Made by a program: the position numbers and the translations under genes. The notes below the pieces were generated by a model, which saw only the letters and a list, made by a program, of their open reading frames with translations, was not told the DNA's origin and did not search any database. A stretch of DNA of 64,000 nucleotides. Origin: Halomontanus rarus (GTDB lineage: Archaea > Halobacteriota > Halobacteria > Halobacteriales > Natrialbaceae). Positions 1 through 8,484 of the stretch are shown here, in pieces (position 1 is the stretch's first letter; each line of letters starts with the position of its first letter). The stretch covers positions 558,001-622,000 of the forward strand of contig NZ_CP071598.1 in the NCBI RefSeq assembly GCF_017357405.1. Direction: 5' to 3'.

Positions 1-277
1 GCGGAAGGCAATACGGTCGGCGGATCTCGGAGGGGATCGCTACCCGCTGACGCGGACGATAGGTACCCGGCAGGCCGCTCGAACGGGTGATACGAACACC
101 GTCTGATTCTCGTCGCTGAATCGAGACCGATCCGCCCCCAGGTCACTCGGTCCGAACGATGCGGACGACGACCGTCGATCCCCGACGAACCCGGCGACGG
201 GACCGGACGATTCGACCACCCAGTATTGTTTGTTCCATACAAAACCATTATTGCCGTGGAGGCCGTATCGTCGCTCG
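1..277. other. Left-edge intergenic region, no supported gene
   Basis: I see no credible coding region here. The minus-strand open frame crossing it is rich in Arg and Ser, unlike the acidic proteins of this organism, and mostly mirrors the thioredoxin gene. The last 60 bases are AT-rich around TATTGTTTG (224-232) and probably carry the thioredoxin promoter. Confidence 0.5.
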
Positions 278-718
278 ATGAACGATACCGTGGACGACGA
301 ACGGAAGCGGATCCGCGAGCGAAAGGAACGGGAGTTGCGCGAACGCCTCGAGAACGGAGGTGCCTCGGACGGCCGCGACGGAGACGGAGGGGTCGGTAGT
401 CCGAACGAACCGATCGACATCGAGGGCAGTGACCACCTCGACGAGGTCGTCGGCGAGCACGGTGTGGTCCTCGTCGACTGCTACGCCGACTGGTGTGGCC
501 CCTGCAAGATGCTCGAGCCGACGGTCGAGGCTCTCGCTGCCGAAACCGACGCCGCGGTCGCGAAGGTCGACGTCGACCGTCACCAGCGCCTGGCTCAACA
601 GTTGGGCGCTCGCGGAGTCCCGACGCTCGTCCTCTACGTCGACGGCGAGCCGGTCGAGCGCACGGTCGGCGCGCAGGATCGTTCGACGCTCGAGAGACTC
701 GTCGAGCAATACGCGTAG
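278..718 (+). CDS. Thioredoxin-domain protein with charged N-terminal extension
   Basis: A 146-residue cytoplasmic thiol-disulfide oxidoreductase. Residues 1-45 are a highly charged, probably helical extension rich in Arg and Glu. The rest is a thioredoxin fold with the redox motif WCGPC at 72-76 and the cis-Pro loop GVPTL near 113. The start at 278 is preferred over the in-frame ATG at 230, because the extra residues are hydrophobic and aromatic and that ATG lies in the AT-rich promoter. Substrates are not indicated. It could reduce the sulfur-transfer proteins encoded nearby, but it is not in their operon. Confidence 0.92.
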   Translation: MNDTVDDERKRIRERKERELRERLENGGASDGRDGDGGVGSPNEPIDIEGSDHLDEVVGEHGVVLVDCYADWCGPCKMLEPTVEALAAETDAAVAKVDVDRHQRLAQQLGARGVPTLVLYVDGEPVERTVGAQDRSTLERLVEQYA

Positions 719-924
719 TGACACACTGCTGGTGCCACGTCGACCGATAGCGACCGAACGGAAGCGCACCCGGTCCGACTCCCCCTACGGGACCGGCGAA
801 ACGACCGAGACACGAGAACAGCTACCGATTAGCTGAGACGGCGTAGCCGACGTGATCGTGGAGATCGAGAGATCGACGAGTCCCGCCGACACGGACGTCG
901 GAATACACGCCGCAATCGTCCAGT

Positions 925-1062
925 TCACCCGATGATCACTACCGCGAGGAATCCGATAGCGCTCGCCGCCGCCAGCGTGATCACCACGGTGAGACCCACT
1001 CCGACGACCGGCGAGATCGAGGCCGAGATTCCCGAGTCGCCCGTCGCCGATTTCGATGCCAT
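925..1062 (-). CDS. 45-residue type IV pilin-like small membrane protein
   Basis: A short reading frame that encodes a hydrophilic Ser/Ala-rich head of about 17 residues and then one long hydrophobic helix. The segment SPVVGVGLTVVITLAAA (18-34) resembles the conserved N-terminal helix of haloarchaeal pilins and pilin-like proteins, in which SPVxGVxLMVxxTV is typical. The charged residues normally found just before a prepilin peptidase site are weak, and there is no globular domain. It could be a minimal pilin-like subunit, a remnant of a larger pilin, or a stand-alone membrane microprotein. It stands alone on the minus strand, upstream of and divergent from the MetE-like gene. Confidence 0.6.
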   Translation of the reverse strand: MASKSATGDSGISASISPVVGVGLTVVITLAAASAIGFLAVVIIG

Positions 1063-1358
1063 GAGCGTGTCTTCGCGTACAGCGAAAAGAACGTACGTAT
1101 CGACTCAGTACCTGAGTCGTGGGACACGTCCACGTACGTCGTGCGGACGTGCCGATCGAAACGCTCACGAGGACTTCGTTCGCGCCACGTACCGTCTTCG
1201 TCCAGCGGGGTGAGTTTCCCGCTGATCGACGGAACGGACCGTCGGACGGAACGACAGCGGACGGGTCTGGTTCGTCGAACAGTCGTCGGAACCGAATTTT
1301 CGTCCGTACGGTGGCCTCGAATTAATATTCTGCTCGTCGAGTAGCTGAGTGAGCCCCA

Positions 1359-2513
1359 ATGACGGATACCGAAGATCGGATTTCTACGACACACGTCGGA
1401 AGTCTCCCGCGGCCCCCGAAGCTTCTCGAACTCCTCACCGCTCGGCAGGATGGGACGGATGTCGACGAAGACGAGTGGACCACGACCGTCGCGGACGCTA
1501 CGAAGAACGTCCTCGAGCGACAGGCCGAGGTCGGGCTCGACGTCGTCAATAACGGGGAACAATCGCGGGTATCGTTCAACTGGTACGTCGCAGACCGGCT
1601 GAGCGGAATCGACGGCGAGCGCGAGCAGGAGCTCTGGGCGGACCTCCAGGAGTACCCGGAATACGCCGACGAGACGTTCCAGACGGACGTGATCGACCTC
1701 TCGATGCAACCCGCCGTTACCGGCCCCGTCGAGTACACCGGCCGCGAGGAGGTAGAAATCGAACTCGAGGAGTTCCACGACGCGCTCGCGGCCGTCGACG
1801 CCGACTTCGAGGGGACGTTCGTAACTTCGGCGTCACCGAGCATCGTCGCAACCACACACGTCGACGAGTACTACGACTCGTACGAGGAGTTCCTCTTCGC
1901 CATCTCGGACGCGATGCGCGAGGAGTACGAACTGGTCGCCGAGTCTGGGGCGACCCTCCAGATCGACGCGCCCGAACTGCTCACCATCGGCCAGACGGCG
2001 GCCTACGCGGACGAACCCCTCGAGGAAGTCAAGGACGCCACGCGACTCCACGTCGAAGCGCTCAACGAGGCCCTCGAGAACGTCCCCACCGAGCGAGTCC
2101 GCCTGCACACCTGCTGGGGGAGCTACGAGGGTCCTCACCACCTCGACGCGGACCTCGTCGACCTCCTGCCGGAGCTCTACGAGGCCGACATCACGGGAGT
2201 GAGTATCGAACAGGCTAACCCCCGCCACCAGCACGAGTACCGCGCGTTTGCGGAACACCCGCTGCCGGACGGCTGGACGCTGATACCGGGCGTGGTCGAC
2301 GTGAAGACGAACGTCATCGACCACCCGGAGACGATCGCGGACCGCCTCGAGCGCGTCGCCGATGCGGTCGACGACGCGACACCGCTGGTCGCCGCGCCCG
2401 ACTGTGGCTTCGGTACGCAGGCCGGGCTCGGCATGGTCCACCCCGAGATCGCGTGGGCGAAACTCGAGGCGCTCGTCGAGGGTGCCGAGATCGCGACCGA
2501 GCGCGTCTACTGA
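1359..2513 (+). CDS. MetE-family (UROD/MetE-like) methyltransferase
   Basis: A 384-residue TIM-barrel protein of the cobalamin-independent methionine synthase catalytic-domain family. Family members use zinc to activate a thiol for methyl transfer. Candidate zinc ligands are H250 and C252 (HTCWGSY), E284 (SIEQ) and C349 (DCGFGTQ), matching the His-Cys-Glu-Cys set of MetE. The N-terminus has the THVGSLPR signature of these single-barrel members. It lacks the N-terminal half of full MetE (about 750 residues), so it is the archaeal core type, and its methyl donor may not be methyltetrahydrofolate. An AT-rich stretch near 1320-1328 is a plausible promoter. The gene is monocistronic. Confidence 0.85.
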   Translation: MTDTEDRISTTHVGSLPRPPKLLELLTARQDGTDVDEDEWTTTVADATKNVLERQAEVGLDVVNNGEQSRVSFNWYVADRLSGIDGEREQELWADLQEYPEYADETFQTDVIDLSMQPAVTGPVEYTGREEVEIELEEFHDALAAVDADFEGTFVTSASPSIVATTHVDEYYDSYEEFLFAISDAMREEYELVAESGATLQIDAPELLTIGQTAAYADEPLEEVKDATRLHVEALNEALENVPTERVRLHTCWGSYEGPHHLDADLVDLLPELYEADITGVSIEQANPRHQHEYRAFAEHPLPDGWTLIPGVVDVKTNVIDHPETIADRLERVADAVDDATPLVAAPDCGFGTQAGLGMVHPEIAWAKLEALVEGAEIATERVY

Positions 2514-2610
2514 CAGACCCCGAGAGCGCGTGGGCGACCCGATACCCGATAGTACGATCGGTACCGGAGGCGTTTCGACGTCTCGGAGACGAAGGCGTCG
2601 GCCCGCAGCA

Positions 2611-3783
2611 TCAACGTCCGAGGAGAAGCATCGATCCGTAGCCGAGCCCGAACGCGAGCACGAACGACCCGGCCCAGGCGAGGACGGTGAATCCCAGTTT
2701 CCGGGGGCTGACGCCGGCCCCGCCGGAGACCGCGAACCCGCTGCCGACGATGGCGCTCACGACGATCTCGTTGAACGAGACCGGCACCCCCAGCAGGACC
2801 GCGGTCTGTGCGATGAGAAACGAGGGAACGAGCGTCGCGATCGATCGGCGCGGACCCAGCGAGGCGTACTCCCGGGAGATCGACTTGATCATCCGCGGTG
2901 CGCTGGTCCAGGAGCCGACGAGGATCCCGACGCCGCCGCCGAGCAAGAGCGCGATCGGCGACGCCATCGGGAGCCCCTCGAGCAGCGGAAACAGCGGGCC
3001 GACGGCCAGCCCGACCTGACTCGCCCCCGCCGAGAACGCCACGAGCGCGCCGAGCGAGAGCAGAAACCGGCGCAGTCCACTAGCCTGATCTCGAGCGACG
3101 TCCCAGCGGACGACGGCCGCGGCCACGACGCCCAAACCGAGCGAGATCGCGACCGTGGACGCGGCGCCGTCGACGGGAACCAGAGCGGTCCCGGCGGCGG
3201 CGAGCGTTCCCCCGAGCGACGAGAGAAACGCGAACTCGAGGTTCGCAACTACGACGCCGACGATGCCGGCGAGTATCGGAATACTAACGTCCTCGGGAAC
3301 GTCCGGCCGCGGGAGGACGCTCGCGATTCCGTAGGCGATTCCCCCGCCGACGAACGGCGTGAGCACCCACACCGCGCCGATTTCGGCGTACTTCCCCCAC
3401 ACCGGATCGCCGCCGAGTGCGAAGCCGACGCCGAGTACCGACCCGGTCACGGTGAACGCGGTCGCGATCGGATAGCCGGTGGAGATACCGATCGCCATCA
3501 GTCCGGCGCCGATCGACAGGACGACGATGACGCCGCCGACCGGCAGACTGACTCCGTCGACGAGGCCGCTCCCGACGGCCTCCGAGACGCTCGCGCCCTG
3601 GGTCACCGCGCCGGCGAAACCGAGGATCCCGACGAAGAACGCCGCCCGCATCGTCGGGATCGCGTTCGCGCCGACCGCCGGTGCGAACGGGGTCGCGCCG
3701 CTCGAGCCGGCCCCGATCACCCAGGCCATGAACAGGCTCGCGACGGCGGCGGTGGCGAACAGCAGTATCGTCGTGGGTTCCAT
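2611..3783 (-). CDS. PiT/CysP-type anion permease, last gene of a sulfur operon
   Basis: A 390-residue polytopic membrane protein of the inorganic phosphate transporter (PiT) family, with the signature VGANAIP near residue 40 and a second, inverted-repeat-related copy, VGSGFAVSGG, near 350. The hydrophobic pattern suggests ten or more helices. Its start lies 45 bases after the YeeE/YedE genes on the same strand, which links it to sulfur rather than phosphate. Bacterial CysP sulfate permeases belong to the same superfamily, so sulfate or thiosulfate import is a reasonable alternative to phosphate. Sequence alone cannot decide the substrate. It converges on the MetE-like gene. Confidence 0.85.
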   Translation of the reverse strand: MEPTTILLFATAAVASLFMAWVIGAGSSGATPFAPAVGANAIPTMRAAFFVGILGFAGAVTQGASVSEAVGSGLVDGVSLPVGGVIVVLSIGAGLMAIGISTGYPIATAFTVTGSVLGVGFALGGDPVWGKYAEIGAVWVLTPFVGGGIAYGIASVLPRPDVPEDVSIPILAGIVGVVVANLEFAFLSSLGGTLAAAGTALVPVDGAASTVAISLGLGVVAAAVVRWDVARDQASGLRRFLLSLGALVAFSAGASQVGLAVGPLFPLLEGLPMASPIALLLGGGVGILVGSWTSAPRMIKSISREYASLGPRRSIATLVPSFLIAQTAVLLGVPVSFNEIVVSAIVGSGFAVSGGAGVSPRKLGFTVLAWAGSFVLAFGLGYGSMLLLGR

Positions 3784-3828
3784 CAGTGTACGAAAAGCTG
3801 CGAATCGGTGCTCGAAACGCGAGCGTCG

Positions 3829-4290
3829 TCAGTCGGCACCCGCCGGGGCGGTTTCGGCCGCGGTGCGCTGGCTACGCCAGACGCCCTGCAGGTAGGCGCC
3901 GGCGAACATGCCGGCGATCGCCCACAGGATGGTGACGTTGCCGATCCCGAGGCTGGCGTAGGCCGCGCCGGGACAGATCCCCGAGAGGCCCCAGCCGACG
4001 CCGAAGATGGCGCCGCCGATCAGGACGTTGCGATCGAACGACTTCAGGCGACGACCGTACACGTCGCCGGTCAGCGGCGCGCGATCACGCACTCGAGGCA
4101 TCGCCGCGAAGGCGATTCCCGAGACGACCGCCGCCCCGAACATGACGAACAGGAGGCCGAAGTCGTCGAACTGGAGGAAATCCAGCACCACTTCGGGACG
4201 GGCCATGTGGCTGTAGGCGAGTCCGAAGCCGAAGATCAGGCCGCCGACGAGGATCAGCGGCACGAACAGGGGATGGCGGTTCCTGCTCAC
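3829..4290 (-). CDS. YeeE/YedE-family sulfur transporter, second half
   Basis: A 153-residue membrane protein with about four helices and the family motif GLSGICPGAAY near residue 105, whose Cys is a conserved feature of YeeE/YedE (TsuA-like) thiosulfate or sulfide importers. It pairs with the upstream 170-residue protein. Together the two halves match one full-length YeeE of about 330-350 residues, a split arrangement common in haloarchaea and many bacteria. It lies 55 bases after its partner, in the operon with the rhodanese-MBL protein. Role inferred: import of reduced sulfur species for persulfide chemistry. Confidence 0.88.
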   Translation of the reverse strand: MSRNRHPLFVPLILVGGLIFGFGLAYSHMARPEVVLDFLQFDDFGLLFVMFGAAVVSGIAFAAMPRVRDRAPLTGDVYGRRLKSFDRNVLIGGAIFGVGWGLSGICPGAAYASLGIGNVTILWAIAGMFAGAYLQGVWRSQRTAAETAPAGAD

Positions 4291-4345
4291 GGGTCGTCAC
4301 CTCCCCGTTCGCTATTCCGAGACCCTTGCTCCGCTCGCGTCTCGC

Positions 4346-4858
4346 TCACGGACTCACCCCCAGTGCCTGGACGAGCTGGGCCGTCACGATCGCGACCGTC
4401 AGGAACGTGATCACGCCGACGATCGAGGTCTTCGAGGCCGAGCCGACGCCGCAGACGCCGTGTCCGGACGTGCAGCCCTTGCCGATTCGGGTGCCGATTC
4501 CGACGAGGACGCCGCCGAGCAGCAGTCGCCAGGGTTGGACGTCCGTCGTCCACGCCCCGCCCTGCCAGAAGACGGCGTACACCGCCGCTCCGAGGACGAT
4601 TCCCAGCGTGAACACGACGCGCCAGTCCCGAGACGCCAGATACTGCTGGAACCGCGACTGGTCGGAGACGTACGACAGCGTCGACTCGAGGAACGTGCTC
4701 GCGCCCGCGGCGATCCCCGTCCCGAGGTAGATGACGACGGCGCCGAGGCCGACGAGCAGTCCCCCGATGGCGTACCGGGAGATGCCGTTGGGAAACGGCT
4801 CGGCGGGCACCACCTGACCCGGAGCGGCGAGTTCGGCGAGCATCGCGATCTCGAACAC
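4346..4858 (-). CDS. YeeE/YedE-family sulfur transporter, first half
   Basis: A 170-residue membrane protein with about five hydrophobic helices. It carries the family motif GKGCTSGHGVCG near residue 130, in which the two Cys are the conserved substrate-handling residues of YeeE/YedE channels. Its start lies 5 bases after the stop of the rhodanese-MBL gene, so translation is probably coupled. It forms a split transporter with the next gene. Sulfur specificity follows from the family and from the TusA, DsrE and rhodanese neighbours; the exact ion (thiosulfate, sulfide, sulfite) is not determined. Confidence 0.88.
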   Translation of the reverse strand: MFEIAMLAELAAPGQVVPAEPFPNGISRYAIGGLLVGLGAVVIYLGTGIAAGASTFLESTLSYVSDQSRFQQYLASRDWRVVFTLGIVLGAAVYAVFWQGGAWTTDVQPWRLLLGGVLVGIGTRIGKGCTSGHGVCGVGSASKTSIVGVITFLTVAIVTAQLVQALGVSP

Positions 4859-4863
4859 GGTGA

Positions 4864-6114
4864 TCAGTCACCCGCCAGCGACTCCTGGCTGGCCGCGCAG
4901 TTGTTCGGGCCGAGCTCGAGTTCGAACGCCTCCTCGTCGTCGGTCTCCTGCTGGCCGAGGTTCGTCCGAATGATGTCCTCGTAGTTGGCCGGTCGTGGCG
5001 GCATGTCCGAGAGGATCAGTTCGACGAACTCGTCTTCGTCCATCGTCAGGGCGTCCATCTCCCCCTCGAGCTGGCCGACCGGTGCCGTGTACGTGCCGTC
5101 GTCGGCGGGTTCGGCAGAGCCGCCGAAGTGTGCGCCACCGATCAGCGTGTCGTCGGGCAGGGTCAGCACGCGCTCCTGTAGCGACTCGTAGAGCTGTCGC
5201 GCGGCGTCTTCCGCGCCCTCGTCGCCCTCCTCCAAGTCGGGACGGGCGACGCTCTCGACGAACAGGCCGTCGCCGGTCGCGAGCAGCGAGCCGTCGATCA
5301 GGTACGAGGTCATCCCGGAGGTGTGTCCGGGCGTGGAGACGGTCTCGATCGTCGCCGACCCGACCCTGAACTCGTCGCCGTCCGCTGCGAGGGTCATCTC
5401 GTCGGCGTACGTGACGCCGCGGTCGACCGCCGCCTCGGGGATGGCACCTTCGACGCCCTCGTCGGCGAGGTCGCGGACGCCCGAGATGTGGTCCGCGTGG
5501 ATGTGCGTGTCGATCGCGTACGTCAGATCGGCACCGAGTTTGTCCGCGTCCTGCCGAGCTTGCGAGGCAGGGCTCGCGGAACCGAGTTCCGCGGCGTCCT
5601 CGAGATACCGATCCGCGAACGCGCGCAGCGGATCGATCACGGCCGCCTCGTCGCCGTCGACGAGGAGGTAGCCGAGACAGCTACTCGAGGGACGCTGGTA
5701 CTGATAGAGCGTCCCAGCGCCGTCGTAGCGTTCGACCTCGACGCGCTCGTAGATGCGCGCCCAGCCGTTCATCCCCTCCTCGAGGTGGTCGACGTCGTAG
5801 CCGCGTTCTTTCAACGTCCCGGCGACGTACTCGCTCGAGCCGCCCTTCGCACAGAGAACCGTGATTTCTCGGTCGTCGGGAATCTGTGCAAGAACGTCGT
5901 CGTCGATCTCGTCGTCGAGGAATTCGAAGTACGGGACGTTGATCGACTCGACGTTTTCGCCGTCGATTCGCCACTCCTCGTACTCCGATTCCATGCGAGC
6001 GTCGAGGAGCGTAACGTCCTCACCCGCGTCAATTCGGTCCTTCAACTCGTCAGGACTGACCGATTCGATCTCGACGTCTGGCAGTGGAAGATCCATGTCG
6101 TCCATGTTGTACAC
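4864..6114 (-). CDS. Rhodanese and metallo-beta-lactamase fusion (persulfide-dioxygenase-like)
   Basis: A 416-residue cytoplasmic protein. Residues about 12-105 form a rhodanese domain with active-site Cys88 in VLCAKGGSS. Residues about 120-395 form a metallo-beta-lactamase fold with THIHADH near 202, TPGHTSG near 260 and GDGLF near 280, the usual metal-binding set of ETHE1-like persulfide dioxygenases and related hydrolases. In most bacterial fusions the rhodanese domain is at the other end or duplicated, so domain order is worth noting. The start at 6114 is favoured by a TATA-like TTAAG near 6137-6143; in-frame ATGs at 6105 and 6096 are alternatives. It heads the minus-strand sulfur operon, divergent from tusA. 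Confidence 0.9.
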   Translation of the reverse strand: MYNMDDMDLPLPDVEIESVSPDELKDRIDAGEDVTLLDARMESEYEEWRIDGENVESINVPYFEFLDDEIDDDVLAQIPDDREITVLCAKGGSSEYVAGTLKERGYDVDHLEEGMNGWARIYERVEVERYDGAGTLYQYQRPSSSCLGYLLVDGDEAAVIDPLRAFADRYLEDAAELGSASPASQARQDADKLGADLTYAIDTHIHADHISGVRDLADEGVEGAIPEAAVDRGVTYADEMTLAADGDEFRVGSATIETVSTPGHTSGMTSYLIDGSLLATGDGLFVESVARPDLEEGDEGAEDAARQLYESLQERVLTLPDDTLIGGAHFGGSAEPADDGTYTAPVGQLEGEMDALTMDEDEFVELILSDMPPRPANYEDIIRTNLGQQETDDEEAFELELGPNNCAASQESLAGD

Positions 6115-6162
6115 GTCCCAGTATCGGCTACTGGCACTTAAGAGTTTGCGTAGTATTTCCTA

Positions 6163-6321
6163 TATTCCACAATACAGTGGCCGTGGAGATTCAGTGTTTG
6201 TACGCTATTAGCGCATATACAGGCGATACAAACTAGAAACCCGCGTTTTAGCCAAGTCGGCTGTTCTTGTATTGTACAATAGTCGATAGTCTTTTATGGG
6301 TGTGGACGATATTGTGTGATA
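6163..6321. promoter_or_regulatory. Divergent sulfur promoter region with TATTGT..ACAATA dyads
   Basis: The space between the two sulfur operons contains a perfect 12-bp palindrome TATTGTACAATA (6270-6281), a close variant TATTCCACAATA (6163-6174) next to the minus-strand promoter, and a weaker TATTGTGTGATA (6310-6321) nearer tusA. A 7-bp inverted repeat GTTTGTA/TACAAAC (6196-6202 and 6227-6233) lies between them. The placement, one site per promoter, suggests operators for a shared regulator. No regulator gene is adjacent apart from the HalOD1 protein. Confidence 0.55.
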
Positions 6322-6349
6322 GCTCCAATACGGGGCACAGAAAGAAACC

Positions 6350-6598
6350 ATGAGTTCGGAATATCAGACCACGGAGACGCTGGACGTGAAAGGACAGTCT
6401 TGCCCGATGCCCATCGTGAAGACCAAGCAAGCGATCGACGATCTCGAGGCCGACGATGTCCTCGAGGTCGTCGCGACGGACTCGGGCAGCATGAGCGACA
6501 TCCGAGGGTGGGCCGACGGCACCGACGGCGTCGAACTCCTCGAACAGGTCGAGGGCGACGACATCTACACCCACTACGTGAAGAAGACGGAACGATGA
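6350..6598 (+). CDS. tusA: TusA-family sulfur carrier protein
   Basis: An 82-residue sulfurtransferase carrier. The family motif GQSCPMPIVK (16-25) contains the single conserved Cys that carries persulfide sulfur, followed by the CPxP-type turn. Length and the beta-alpha-beta-alpha-beta-beta pattern fit TusA/SirA. It starts the plus-strand sulfur operon and overlaps the next gene by ATGA, so the two are translationally coupled. It probably accepts sulfur from the rhodanese domain or DsrE-like protein and hands it to thiolation or persulfide-oxidising enzymes. In haloarchaea the acceptor is not established from sequence. Confidence 0.93.
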   Translation: MSSEYQTTETLDVKGQSCPMPIVKTKQAIDDLEADDVLEVVATDSGSMSDIRGWADGTDGVELLEQVEGDDIYTHYVKKTER

Positions 6599-7185
6599 GC
6601 ACGGACAACCCACCGACGTCGGTCGACGACGGCGAAGTCGAGTTCGACGCCACCGAAGTGCAAGCGCTTCGTGAGCGCGTCGAAGAACTCGAGGAGTCGG
6701 TCGCCGACATAGACGACGGCGACGACCGGAAGAAGATGACCATCGTCGCCACGCAGGGGAGCTTCGACATGGCGTATCCGCCGTTGATCCTCGCGAGCAC
6801 GGCGGCCGCGTTCGGCTGGGAGGTCGTCGTCTTCCACACGTTCTGGGGGCTCGATATCCTCCACGAGGAGAAGTCGAAGGACCTCAAGCTGAGCGCCGTC
6901 GGCAACCCGAACATGCCGGTGCCGAACGCCGTCGCCGCACTTCCCGGCATGGACACGATGGCCACGAAGATGATGCAGAAGAAGATCGACGACAACGGCA
7001 CCGCCACCATCGAGGAGTTGATCGACCTCTCGCACGAGAGTGGCGTCGATCTGCAGGCCTGCCAGATGACGATCGAGCTGATGGACTACGACGAGGACGA
7101 CTTCTACGACGGCGTGACCACGGGTGTCGGTGCGGCGACCGCACTCCAGCACATGAGCGAATCCGACATCCAGCTCCTGATATAG
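6595..7185 (+). CDS. DsrE/DsrF/DrsH-like protein
   Basis: A 196-residue protein with an acidic coiled N-terminal segment (about 1-40) and a DsrE-like alpha/beta fold beginning at KKMTIVATQGSFD near 43. Members of the DsrE2 type have a Cys in the C-terminal half; here the candidate is in QACQMT near 158, in the expected place. The hydrophobic stretch around GAATAL is short, so membrane attachment is possible only peripherally. ATGA overlap with tusA shows an operon. The TusA-DsrE pairing is standard in sulfur-transfer relays. The start at 6595 is chosen because the longer upstream extension is out of register with tusA coding. Confidence 0.88.
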   Translation: MSTDNPPTSVDDGEVEFDATEVQALRERVEELEESVADIDDGDDRKKMTIVATQGSFDMAYPPLILASTAAAFGWEVVVFHTFWGLDILHEEKSKDLKLSAVGNPNMPVPNAVAALPGMDTMATKMMQKKIDDNGTATIEELIDLSHESGVDLQACQMTIELMDYDEDDFYDGVTTGVGAATALQHMSESDIQLLI

Positions 7186-7188
7186 TTC

Positions 7189-7437
7189 ATGAGCGAGATT
7201 GAGTCATCGTCCCCGAAGCCGAGTCTGCGCGTCCTCGAGAAGATCGCCGATGCGGAAGACGTCGCCCCGGCGGACCTCCATCCACCGCTTCACGCCGTTG
7301 TCGACCCCACCGCACTGGACCGACTGTTCGAACCGACCGCTGAGAACCGCTCGAGTCGATCCGGACGCGTTTCGTTCGGGTACCGGGGGTACGAAGTGAC
7401 AATCCGTTCGAACGGTAACATAGAGATGTCTGATTAA
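7189..7437 (+). CDS. HalOD1 output-domain protein
   Basis: An 82-residue protein matching the small haloarchaeal HalOD1 output domain: an N-terminal helix (LRVLEKIADAED), a central PPLHAVVDPTALDRLF segment near 35-50, and a C-terminal beta hairpin RVSFGYRGYEVTI near 62-74. HalOD1 domains occur alone or at the end of response regulators and are thought to transmit signals, but their biochemical function is unknown. It starts three bases after the DsrE-like gene and is the third gene of that operon, so it may regulate the sulfur locus. Confidence 0.8.
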   Translation: MSEIESSSPKPSLRVLEKIADAEDVAPADLHPPLHAVVDPTALDRLFEPTAENRSSRSGRVSFGYRGYEVTIRSNGNIEMSD

Positions 7438-7913
7438 CGAGGTTATTGCATCCGCAGAGATCGACGGATTTTATCTGTTGACAGCTCGTTCGACGCCGGA
7501 GACTGCGACAGCGAGCACGATTTCTCGAACCCGACGAGCGCTCGACCACCGAGTTGACGGTCGCGAGTTGGACGAAAACGCCGGTAGAATCGTCCTCGGT
7601 CGCGTCCAGTACTCGAGACCCACTCCCGGTTCGTCGGCGCTTCCAGACCGGCGACCGTCACCCGCCCCGCGACGAGCACCGATGGTTCTCTCGAGCACTT
7701 CCCGCGCGTCCACGCCGGCCAGCGGCGTCGCAATCGTACACGCGAACCTGTTCGCACACCGACGCGCAGTCCGCGGCTCTCGCCTATAGTGCGCGGTTCA
7801 CCGCGCACTCGTCGTGCGGTCGAGTGTCCGTGGAACGCATAAACTACGGCGATAGTTCCCACACTGTCGGGGCCGTCAATGGCTCTTTTGCTAGAGAGAC
7901 CATCCATTCGACC
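7438..7913. other. Intergenic region without a supported gene
   Basis: Open frames here on both strands are Arg/Ser-rich and have no recognisable motif, so they are treated as chance frames. The last 100 bases probably hold the promoter of the universal stress protein gene. Confidence 0.5.
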
Positions 7914-8357
7914 ATGGTGAGACACGTACTGGTCCCAATCGACGGATCGGAGCCCGCGTGGCGGGCGCTGGATCACGCCGCTGCGGTCTTCGCGAGCGAT
8001 CGAATCACCGTCCTCCACGTCGTCGACCCAGCGGCGGGAACGTACACCGGTGTGGACGGCAGCTACTTCGACACCGAGGCGTTCGAGCGAGCGAGAACCC
8101 GGGGCGAAGAACTCTGTGAACGGGCAATCGACCGCCTCCGAGACGACGGGATGCTCGAGGGCGGGGAATCGGAACTCGAGACCGCAGTCGAAGTCGGCAA
8201 ACCGGCACGAGCGATCGTCGAGTACGTTTCGGAACACGACGTCGACCACGTCGTCGTAGGCAGTCGGGGACGTACGGGCGTCTCGCGGCTCTTACTCGGG
8301 AGCGTCGCCGAAACGGTGACGCGGCGGTCGTCCGTTCCGGTTACGGTCGTTCGGTGA
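7914..8357 (+). CDS. Universal stress protein (UspA family)
   Basis: A 147-residue single UspA domain. It begins with the typical strand HVLVPIDGS (4-12) and ends with the ATP-binding signature GSRGRTGVSRLLLGSVAET near 115-133, the G-2x-G-9x-G-S/T pattern of nucleotide-binding Usps. The ATG at 7914 is chosen because the family N-terminus begins there; the upstream in-frame extension to 7554 is Arg/Ser-rich and lacks homology. Role: stress-related nucleotide-binding protein of the cytoplasm, partners unknown. It is monocistronic. Confidence 0.93.
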   Translation: MVRHVLVPIDGSEPAWRALDHAAAVFASDRITVLHVVDPAAGTYTGVDGSYFDTEAFERARTRGEELCERAIDRLRDDGMLEGGESELETAVEVGKPARAIVEYVSEHDVDHVVVGSRGRTGVSRLLLGSVAETVTRRSSVPVTVVR

Positions 8358-8484
8358 GAGGAACGGGACCGAAGACACAGACCCGTGAAACGGTCGCACA
8401 GCCGCGACGGAACCGCCGGCATTCGATCAGAAGCCGGGCATATTCAGGGTCAACGTTCACACGACTCACCGGAGTAGTCAGTTC

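Noticed and set aside
2362..4410. A 682-residue plus-strand open frame
   Set aside because: It lies antisense to the PiT and YeeE genes and is Arg/Asp/Gly-rich low-complexity sequence produced by GC-rich codons on the other strand.
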